Positions 56,987 through 64,000 of a DNA stretch of 64,000 bases are shown piece by piece. The notes below the pieces were generated by a model. That model saw only the letters and a program-made list of their open reading frames with translations, was not told the origin of the DNA and did not search any database. Source of the DNA: Bradyrhizobium sp. CB3481. Lineage in GTDB: Bacteria > Pseudomonadota > Alphaproteobacteria > Rhizobiales > Xanthobacteraceae. The number at the start of each line of letters is the position of its first letter. The stretch's first letter is position 1. The position numbers and the translations under genes were made by a program. The stretch is taken from NCBI RefSeq assembly GCF_029714305.1, contig NZ_CP121647.1:1632501-1696500 (forward strand), in the 5' to 3' direction.

Positions 56987-57062
56987 CGTCATTCCGGGAT
57001 GGTCCGTAGGACCAGACCCGGAATCTCGAGATTCCGGGTTCGCTGCGCGCCCCGGAATGACG
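56987..57062. repeat. Palindromic element, family A
   Basis: Outer arms CGTCATTCCGGG / CCCGGAATGACG, left arm GGTCCGTAGGACC, central CCCGGAATCTCGAGATTCCG, right arm GCGCTGCGC. The left arm is the reverse complement of the right arm at 40243. It lies seven bases after the stop codon of the ABC-2 permease gene. Confidence 0.9.
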
Positions 57063-57069
57063 TGCCGCA

Positions 57070-57827
57070 TCAATTCTTCAGCCGATACCCGGTCCTGAAG
57101 ATCCACCACACCAAGACCGTGCAGATGGCGAGGAAGCCAAGCGTCATGCCCAGGCTCAAGCCCACGCTGACGTCGGAGATCTCATAAAAGCTCCAGCGGA
57201 AGCCCGAGATCAGGTAGACCACCGGATTGAGCAGTGTGATGGTGCGCCAGCCCGAGGGCAGCATGTTCACCGAGTAGAAGCTGCCGCCGAGGAAGGTCAG
57301 CGGCGTCACCACCAGCATCGGGATCATCTGCAGCTTCTCGAAACCGTCGGCCCAGATGCCGATGATGAAGCCGAACAGGCTGAACGTCACCGCCGTCAGC
57401 ACCAGGAAGGTCAGCATCCACAGCGGATGCTGGATATGCAGCGGCACGAACAGCGCTGCGGTCGCCATGATGATCACGCCGAGGATGATGGATTTGGTCG
57501 CGGCGGCGCCGACATAGCCGATCACGATCTCGACATAGGAAACCGGCGCCGACAATATTTCGTAGATGGTTCCGACAAATTTCGGAAAATAGATGCCAAA
57601 CGAGGCGTTGGCGATGCTCTGGGTCAGCACCGACAGCATCACGAGCCCCGGCACGATAAAGGTGCCGTAGCTGACGCCCTCGACCTCGGTGATGCGCGAG
57701 CCGATCGCGGCGCCGAACACGACGAAATAGAGCGAGGTCGAAACCACCGGCGAGACGATGCTCTGCAGCAGCGTGCGCCAGGTGCGGGCCATTTCGAACA
57801 GGTAGATGGCGCGGATCGCACGGTAAT

Positions 57828-57831
<4 letters not shown>
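57070..57831 (-). CDS. ABC-2 type transporter permease
   Basis: A 253-aa membrane protein with six helices, resembling the NodJ/DrrB-type permeases. [20 protein letters not shown] and [20 protein letters not shown] are characteristic of this branch. [20 protein letters not shown] near the C terminus corresponds to the ABC-2 signature. It overlaps the upstream ATPase gene by four bases (ATGA), so it is translationally coupled. It probably exports a lipid, polysaccharide or drug-like substrate. nod genes are absent, so a nodulation role is not supported. Confidence 0.92.
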
Positions 57832-58760
<929 letters not shown>

Positions 58761-58888
58761 GGCAATCTGAAACGGAATTTGCCCACGTCGAAGCGGCGCT
58801 TCGGCCGGGTCGAGGCGGGGAGGGGTGGGAACCGGGAGATAGGAACGTTCTGTCGCTTATGCAATCGCGCGGGGGAAAATTATCGCTG

Positions 58889-61507
58889 TTAAGCCCGCTC
58901 CACAAAACTATCGACCACCTTCTTCTCGCCGGCCTTTTCGAACGCGATGGTCAGCTTGTTGCCGTCGATCTTCACCACATGGCCGTAGCCGAATTTCTGG
59001 TGAAACACGCGGTCGTCGAGCGAGAATTCCGATACCGTGCCGGTGGATTTTGCGACCAGCTCGCCTTCGATCACCATCGGGCCGCGCTTGTTGCGCGAAA
59101 AGCCGCCTCCGAAGGTATCGCCGCGCGCGTCAGAAAATGATGATTGGCTTTCCTCGAAGCCGCCGCGCGCCTGGCCTCCGCCGCGACCGCCTTGGCCACG
59201 ATTGCGGTTGGCCTGCGCGCGCTGCCAGCCGGGCGTGGAGTAGCTGGAGCCGAAGGATTCGATGTTGTCGAAGCGCGACGGGCCGTAGCCGCCGGCGCCG
59301 CCCCAGCCGGAGCCGCCCTTGGATTCCGTGATCTCGACATTGGCTGACGGCAGCTCGTCGAGGAATCGCGAGGGGATTGTGGTCGACCACGTGCCGTGGA
59401 TGCGCCGGTTGGTGGCGAAGAACAGCTTTGCGCGGCGGCGGGCGCGCGTCAGGCCGACATGGGCGAGGCGCCGTTCTTCCTCGAGGCCGGCGCGGCCCTG
59501 TTCGTCGAGCGTGCGCTGGCTCGGAAACAGGCCTTCCTCCCAACCGGGCAGGAAGACGTTGTCGAACTCCAGCCCCTTGGCCGAATGCAGCGTCATCAGC
59601 GATACCGCTTCGTCGCCGGCTTCGCCGTCGCGGTCCATCACCAGCGAGATGTGTTCGAGAAAGCCTTGCAGGTTCTCGAACTCTTCCATCGAGCGGATCA
59701 GTTCCTTGAGGTTGTCGAGCCGGCCCGCGGCGTCGGCCGAGCGGTCCTTCTGCCACATCTCGGTATAGCCGCTCTCGTCGAGCACGATTTCGGCGAGCTC
59801 GGTGTGAGCCGTCACATCGCGCTGGGCGCGCCAGCGGTCGAATTGCATGATGAGATCGCGCAAGCTGCCGCGCGCCTTCGGCTTTAGTTCGTCGGTCTCG
59901 ACCACGGCGCGCGCCGCTTCGAACAGCGGCATGCGCCGCTTGCGGGCGTGGTCGTGCAGCAATTGCACGGTGGCATCGCCAAGCCCGCGCTTGGGCACAT
60001 TGACGATGCGCTCGAAGGCGAGGTCGTCGGCGGGCGAATTGATCACGCGCAGATAAGCCAGCGCGTCGCGGATTTCGGCGCGCTCATAGAAGCGTGGGCC
60101 GCCGATCACGCGGTAGGGCAGGCCGAGCGTGACAAAACGATCTTCGAACTCGCGCATCTGGAACGAGGCGCGGACCAGGATCGCGACCTCGTTGAGGTTT
60201 TCACTCGCGCGCTGCAGCTCCTCGATCTCCTCGCCGATGGCGCGGGCTTCCTCTTCCGAATCCCACGCGCCGGTTACCGTGACCTTTTCGCCATCGACAT
60301 CCTCGGTGCGCAGCGTCTTGCCGAGCCGGCCTTCATTGTGCGCGATCAGATGCGAGGCGGCGGCAAGGATATGGCCGGTGGAGCGGTAATTACGCTCCAG
60401 GCGGATCACCTTGGCGCCGGGAAAATCGTGCTCGAAGCGCAGGATGTTGTCGACCTCCGCGCCGCGCCAGCCGTAGATCGACTGGTCGTCGTCGCCGACG
60501 CAGCAGATGTTTTTGGGCGGTGTCTGCGATTGTGGCGTCGTCATTCCGGGATGCGCCGAGGGCGCAGACCCGGAATCCAGAGATGAGTCCTCACCATATC
60601 GAGATTCCGGGTTCACGCCTGCGGCGTGCCCCGGAATGATGGGAGCATCAGTGGCGCCAGGAATGATCGCCGAGAGCGGCAAGCCGGGCCGCGACGGCGC
60701 CTGCGACAGCAGCCGCAGCCACAGATATTGCGCGACGTTGGTGTCCTGATATTCGTCGACCAGAATGAACTTGAAGCGACTCTGGTATTGCCGGAGCACA
60801 TCGGGGTTTTCGCGGAACAGCCGGATATTCTCCAGCAAGAGATCGCCGAAATCGGCGGCGTTGAGGATCTTCAGCCGCTCCTGATAGCTGGCGTAGAGCT
60901 TGCCGCCCTTGCCGTTGGCGAACATCGCGGCTTCGCCCGCCGGCACCTGGCCGGGCGCGAGCCCGCGGTTCTTCCAGCCATCGATCAGGCCAGCCAGCAT
61001 GCGCGCCGGCCAGCGCTTGTCGTCGATATTCTCGGCCTGCAACAGCTGCTTGAGCAGGCGGACCTGATCGTCGACGTCGAGCACGGTGAAGTTGGATTTC
61101 AGCTGCACCAGTTCGGCGTGGAAGCGGAGGATGCGCCCGCCGATCGAGTGGAAGGTGCCGAGCCAGGGCATGCCCTCCACGGCTTGGCCGAGCATCTGGC
61201 CGAGCCGCAGCTTCATCTCGCGCGCGGCCTTGTTGGTGAAGGTCACCGAGAGAATTTCCTGCGGCCGGGCGCGGCCCTGGCTCAGGATGTGGGCGATGCG
61301 GGTCGTCAGCACCCGCGTCTTGCCGGTGCCGGCGCCGGCCAGCACCAGAACCGGCCCATCCAGCGTCTCGACCGCCTCGCGCTGCTCGGGGTTGAGCCCA
61401 TTGAGATATTGCGGGCCCGCCGCGGCGCGCGCCCGCGCGGCAATGCCGCCAGCGGCGGGCTGGTGCTCGGGGACGCCGTGATGGGGCAGTTTGTTCGGCT
61501 CGGTCAT
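58889..61507 (-). CDS. UvrD/PcrA-type SF1 DNA helicase with an in-frame palindromic insertion
   Basis: An 872-aa ATP-dependent 3'-5' helicase for nucleotide excision and mismatch repair. Walker A AGAGTGKT is at 57-64, motif Ia is [10 protein letters not shown], motif II is VDEYQDTN, motif III is [14 protein letters not shown], motif IV is LERNYRS, motif V is [20 protein letters not shown] and motif VI is [12 protein letters not shown]. Between motifs II and III residues about 289-323 are encoded by a complete family A palindrome (60539-60643), read in frame. A glycine-rich linker precedes the C-terminal Tudor-like domain ([19 protein letters not shown]). I use the ATG at 61507; the longer start at 61564 looks non-coding. 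Confidence 0.94.
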   Translation of the reverse strand: MTEPNKLPHHGVPEHQPAAGGIAARARAAAGPQYLNGLNPEQREAVETLDGPVLVLAGAGTGKTRVLTTRIAHILSQGRARPQEILSVTFTNKAAREMKLRLGQMLGQAVEGMPWLGTFHSIGGRILRFHAELVQLKSNFTVLDVDDQVRLLKQLLQAENIDDKRWPARMLAGLIDGWKNRGLAPGQVPAGEAAMFANGKGGKLYASYQERLKILNAADFGDLLLENIRLFRENPDVLRQYQSRFKFILVDEYQDTNVAQYLWLRLLSQAPSRPGLPLSAIIPGATDAPIIPGHAAGVNPESRYGEDSSLDSGSAPSAHPGMTTPQSQTPPKNICCVGDDDQSIYGWRGAEVDNILRFEHDFPGAKVIRLERNYRSTGHILAAASHLIAHNEGRLGKTLRTEDVDGEKVTVTGAWDSEEEARAIGEEIEELQRASENLNEVAILVRASFQMREFEDRFVTLGLPYRVIGGPRFYERAEIRDALAYLRVINSPADDLAFERIVNVPKRGLGDATVQLLHDHARKRRMPLFEAARAVVETDELKPKARGSLRDLIMQFDRWRAQRDVTAHTELAEIVLDESGYTEMWQKDRSADAAGRLDNLKELIRSMEEFENLQGFLEHISLVMDRDGEAGDEAVSLMTLHSAKGLEFDNVFLPGWEEGLFPSQRTLDEQGRAGLEEERRLAHVGLTRARRRAKLFFATNRRIHGTWSTTIPSRFLDELPSANVEITESKGGSGWGGAGGYGPSRFDNIESFGSSYSTPGWQRAQANRNRGQGGRGGGQARGGFEESQSSFSDARGDTFGGGFSRNKRGPMVIEGELVAKSTGTVSEFSLDDRVFHQKFGYGHVVKIDGNKLTIAFEKAGEKKVVDSFVERA
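60539..60643. repeat. Palindromic element, family A, inside the helicase gene
   Basis: Outer arms GTCATTCCGGG / CCCCGGAATGAT, left arm TGCGCCGAGGGCGCA, central arm with CCGGAATC ... GATTCCGGG around an extended loop, right arm CACGCCTGCGGCGTG. It is 105 bases long, a multiple of three, and contains no stop in the gene's frame. Confidence 0.9.
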
Positions 61508-61795
61508 TCTCGAATCGTCTCGGCCCCACGATGGCACCGTGAGGCGGTAAAGGGGAGCCTTCATAGCAGGGATTATGGGCCATATAGGGTCTATCGGGCC
61601 GTTTTGACAGGTTTATCCCGGTGCATTTGCCGGCCTGATTTCGCGCGCGACGGGCGATTTTGTTCCTCAAAAATCGTCAAATTTCGCGATTCCAGTGCCC
61701 GGAACCAACATTACCGGCCCGTATTGATCCTGCGGTCGATGCGCGGCATCGCCGTCGCTGGCATCGAGAAAGCAACAGCCAATCGAGGTCGTATC

Positions 61796-61969
61796 ATGCT
61801 GAGCTGGGTCGTTACATTTCTGATCATCGCGTTGATCGCGGGTGTTCTGGGCTTCGGCGGCATCGCCGGCGCCTCCGTCGAAATCGCCAAGGCGATCTTC
61901 TTCATCGCCGTCATCCTGTTCCTGATCTCGGCGGTCGTCGGCTTGGTCCGCGGACGCAGCAATGTCTAG
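61796..61969 (+). CDS. Small membrane protein, DUF1328 (YtjA) family
   Basis: A 57-aa membrane protein with two hydrophobic helices ([19 protein letters not shown] and [20 protein letters not shown]) joined by the conserved [12 protein letters not shown]. This is the DUF1328/YtjA pattern, found in many proteobacteria and often induced by stress; its role is unknown. The start at 61796 lies within a longer frame that begins in the helicase antisense and is rejected. No strong ribosome-binding site (GAGG about ten bases before the ATG). It is monocistronic and divergent from the helicase gene. Confidence 0.9.
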   Translation: MLSWVVTFLIIALIAGVLGFGGIAGASVEIAKAIFFIAVILFLISAVVGLVRGRSNV

Positions 61970-62045
61970 CGGGCGTAGCTAACGCCCATGCAAAATCGGC
62001 GGCGACGGCTAATCGCCGTCACCGCCGCATCTCGCCGGATTTTCG

Positions 62046-62888
62046 TCAGCGTTTGACGATGACGATTTCCAGATATTCGCTTCCCAGCACCATGGTGCCG
62101 TCCTCGGCGCGGTTCATCGACGCGATCAGCTTCAGGATGTCGTCGGCGAGACGGCGCTGATTGGTTTCATCAAGCGCGGCAAAGGCTTTCAGCGTGGGGC
62201 CGTAGTAATTCCTGAATACGTCGAGGAAATGCAGCGGGGACTTGTAGCGGAACATGAAGTGACGCTTCTCCGCCTTGACCGAAGCCGCCGACGTTCCGAA
62301 CATCTCCGTGATCCGCGCCTGCGTCCCCCATAGCGCGGGCGATTTTGCGCCGGCCGGCGGCGGCAGGTATTTGCCGAGCGTCTTGAACAGCTGCCCGATG
62401 AATCCGTCCGGCGTCCAGTTGGCGAGGCCGATCTTGCCGCCGCTCTTGCATACCCGCAAAAGCTCCGAGGCGGCGCGATCATGGTCCGGCGTGAACATCA
62501 CGCCGAAGGTCGAAAGCACGGCGTCGAACGTCGCATCGCCAAAGTCGAGCGCCTCGGCATCCGCTTCCCTGAACTGGACCGACAGGCCTTCCGCCGCGGC
62601 GCGGGCGCGGCCGCGCTCGAGCAGGCTCGGCACATAGTCGGTCGAGACGACGTCGCACCAGCGCCGCGCCGCGGCCAGCGTGGCGTTGCCGTTGCCGGCG
62701 GCGACGTCGAGCACCTTCTGGCCGGCGCGCAGGTCGAGCGTCTCGCATAGTTCCTCGCCGACGATCTGCAGCGTGGTGCCGACCACAGCGTAGTCGCCGG
62801 ACGACCAGGCGCCGTGCTGGCGGGTTTTCAGGGCGGAAAGATCGACCTGGCCGGGTTGCTGGGCCTGGGCAGTCGCGGTGGTAGCCAT
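62046..62888 (-). CDS. Class I SAM-dependent methyltransferase
   Basis: A 280-aa soluble methyltransferase. Motif I is VLDVAAGNGNATLAAARRWC, followed by VSTDYVPSLLERGRARAAAE, the acidic motif VQFREADAEALDFGDATFDA and the post-motif LLRVCKSGGKIGLANWTPDG. This resembles the UbiE-like/type 11 methyltransferases acting on small molecules. A strong ribosome-binding site (AAGGAG) precedes the ATG at 62888. An earlier in-frame start at 63047 lies in poorly coding sequence. It is divergent from an AraC-type regulator gene that starts 181 bases away. Confidence 0.88.
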   Translation of the reverse strand: MATTATAQAQQPGQVDLSALKTRQHGAWSSGDYAVVGTTLQIVGEELCETLDLRAGQKVLDVAAGNGNATLAAARRWCDVVSTDYVPSLLERGRARAAAEGLSVQFREADAEALDFGDATFDAVLSTFGVMFTPDHDRAASELLRVCKSGGKIGLANWTPDGFIGQLFKTLGKYLPPPAGAKSPALWGTQARITEMFGTSAASVKAEKRHFMFRYKSPLHFLDVFRNYYGPTLKAFAALDETNQRRLADDILKLIASMNRAEDGTMVLGSEYLEIVIVKR

Positions 62889-63069
62889 GTCACTTCTCCT
62901 TTGAAGCAGGTGAATTTGTTTGAAGCAGGTGAATTTGCCGATTTCAGCGTGATGCCGGCTTAGGCCAGGGGCTCGCCGGGGGGCTATCCGTTTTGCGACA
63001 GGGCTATCCGGATCGTGAACCTTTCGGCCGGTCCGGGGACTCACCACGAGGGTGGCCTCGGAGTTACGG

Positions 63070-64000
63070 ATGATTGCCAGTCAGGGGATCTCGGCGGCGG
63101 CCTCGCCGCTGCCGCGCGGTGTCAAGCGTGCGTTCGATGCGATGCGGGCCAATGTCGGCCACAATTGGCGCCTGGCCGAGCTTGCCGGCATCGCCGGCGT
63201 TTCCGCCAGAACCCTGCAACGCCAGTTCCTCACCTTTGTCGGCAAGAGCCCACGCGCTGTGTTGCGCGAGATCGGGCTCGACTGCGCCCGCCGCGAGCTG
63301 CTGCAGGGCAGCCCCGGCGTCAAGATCATGGACGTGGCGCTGCGCTGCGGCTTCACGCATTTTGGACGATTCTCGATCGCCTATCGCCGCCGCTACAGTG
63401 AAACCCCGTCGCAGACCCTGAAGCGGCAGACCGTGCTTACGGACGCGCTCGGCGCCATGCCTTCGCTGCTCGTGCCGGCGCGAGACCGGGTGGTGATCGC
63501 GTTCGGGCCGATCGAGGCTGCGGCTGAGCACCTGGCGCTGGCGGCCGATATCGCCGACGATCTCGCTACCGCGCTCGTCCGCGCCGGGCTAGCGGTCGCC
63601 ACGCGGTCGGTGGCGGCGCGCTACCATCTGGGCGGGGCGATCCGCGGAGCGGGCACGCAAGCGCACCTGACTATCCGCCTGGTCGACACCGAAACCGGCG
63701 GCCAGCTCTGGGCGCATCGCATCGACGGCATTCTGCATGACGACGTCGCAACGACCGAGCATCTCGCGGCCAGGATCGCCGCGGCGCTGCAGTCCTGCCT
63801 GCGTCTGGCGGAGATCGACCGCGCGCTGCGCAAGCCGGCGGCCGGTCTCGGCGCGCAGGATCTGGCGCTGCGCGCGATGCCGGGCGTGCTTTCGCTCGAT
63901 GCGTGCGGCAACGCCCGCGCGCTCGAAATGCTCGATCGCGCCATGGAAGAGGATCCGAACCAGCCGCTCGCCATCGCACTGGCGGCGTGGGCCCATGTCC
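63070..64000 (+). CDS. AraC-type regulator with C-terminal TolB-like/TPR region (3' end cut by window)
   Basis: An open frame from the ATG at 63070 to the window end (310 codons, no stop). Residues about 15-115 form an AraC-type double helix-turn-helix (NWRLAELAGIAGVSARTLQR and VALRCGFTHFGRFSIAYRRR). The next part (VVIAFGPIEAAAEHLALAAD, then a mid-part TIRLVDTETGGQLWAHRIDG) resembles the FlgO/TolB-like domain seen next to TPR repeats in adenylate-cyclase-like and CadC-type regulators. The tail (ALEMLDRAMEEDPNQPLAIA) looks like a TPR repeat. It is divergent from the methyltransferase gene, which it may regulate. The 3' part lies outside the window. Confidence 0.82.
   Translation, partial: MIASQGISAAASPLPRGVKRAFDAMRANVGHNWRLAELAGIAGVSARTLQRQFLTFVGKSPRAVLREIGLDCARRELLQGSPGVKIMDVALRCGFTHFGRFSIAYRRRYSETPSQTLKRQTVLTDALGAMPSLLVPARDRVVIAFGPIEAAAEHLALAADIADDLATALVRAGLAVATRSVAARYHLGGAIRGAGTQAHLTIRLVDTETGGQLWAHRIDGILHDDVATTEHLAARIAAALQSCLRLAEIDRALRKPAAGLGAQDLALRAMPGVLSLDACGNARALEMLDRAMEEDPNQPLAIALAAWAHV

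Noticed and set aside
60626..61795. Long plus-strand frame that ends in the DUF1328 protein
   Set aside because: It is antisense to the helicase and has no domain; the DUF1328 family starts at 61796.

Overview
The window is GC-rich and lacks tRNAs, phage genes and recognisable IS transposases. It reads as a chromosomal segment of a Bradyrhizobium-like alphaproteobacterium (Nitrobacteraceae). The grounds are the dcw gene order with a long FtsZ and a long-linker CTP, the protein styles, and many dispersed palindromic elements of the kind common in bradyrhizobia. The species cannot be fixed from the window.

Layout. 1-7.4 kb: the end of a polar amino-acid ABC operon, an ABC exporter, a MATE pump, and EamA and TauE/SafE exporters. 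7.5-10.2 kb: two paralogous alpha/beta hydrolases around an AraC regulator. 10.2-14 kb: RNase P RNA (minus strand), a PAS protein, a YCII/DGPF protein with its ECF42-type sigma factor, and an AmpD-like amidase. 14.5-35.7 kb: the division and cell wall cluster rsmH-ftsL-ftsI-murE-murF-mraY-murD-[secreted DUF5107-like gene]-ftsW-murG-murC-murB-ddl-ftsQ-ftsA-ftsZ, all on the plus strand. It is followed by lpxC, bamD, recN and ligA, so peptidoglycan precursor synthesis, septum assembly, lipid A synthesis, outer-membrane assembly and DNA repair/replication genes lie together. 40-46 kb holds small accessory genes (GIY-YIG nuclease, DUF4291, WG-repeat protein) set between palindromic elements. 44.7-64 kb is a mixed region: Bcr/CflA pump, aminopeptidase P, PrmA, a Flp pilin, an FAD oxidoreductase, a membrane-bound spermidine-synthase-like protein, an AhpD-like protein with a split YeeE/YedE transporter, an L,D-transpeptidase, an ABC-2 exporter, a UvrD/PcrA helicase, a DUF1328 protein, a methyltransferase, and a divergently transcribed AraC-type regulator cut by the window end.

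The most unusual layer is the repeats. At least seven sequence families of 50-140 bp palindromic elements occupy about 20 sites. I label them A (outer arms GTCATTCCGGGG), B (CGTCATTGCGAG), C (GTCGTCACCCGC...CCAGTATTCCAGAG), D (CCTCATCCTGAGG), E (GTAGGATGGGTAGAGCGCAG), F (GCATGATCCGGAAAAG) and G (GTGTCCCGGAC). Their arms are interchangeable hairpins with compensated changes. One 36-nt hairpin module occurs in both B and D elements. One A element is read in frame inside the UvrD/PcrA helicase gene. Three single accessory genes, including a GIY-YIG nuclease, are bracketed by such elements. A mobile-palindrome system, possibly with a nuclease acting in trans, is a hypothesis; it is not shown by the sequence.
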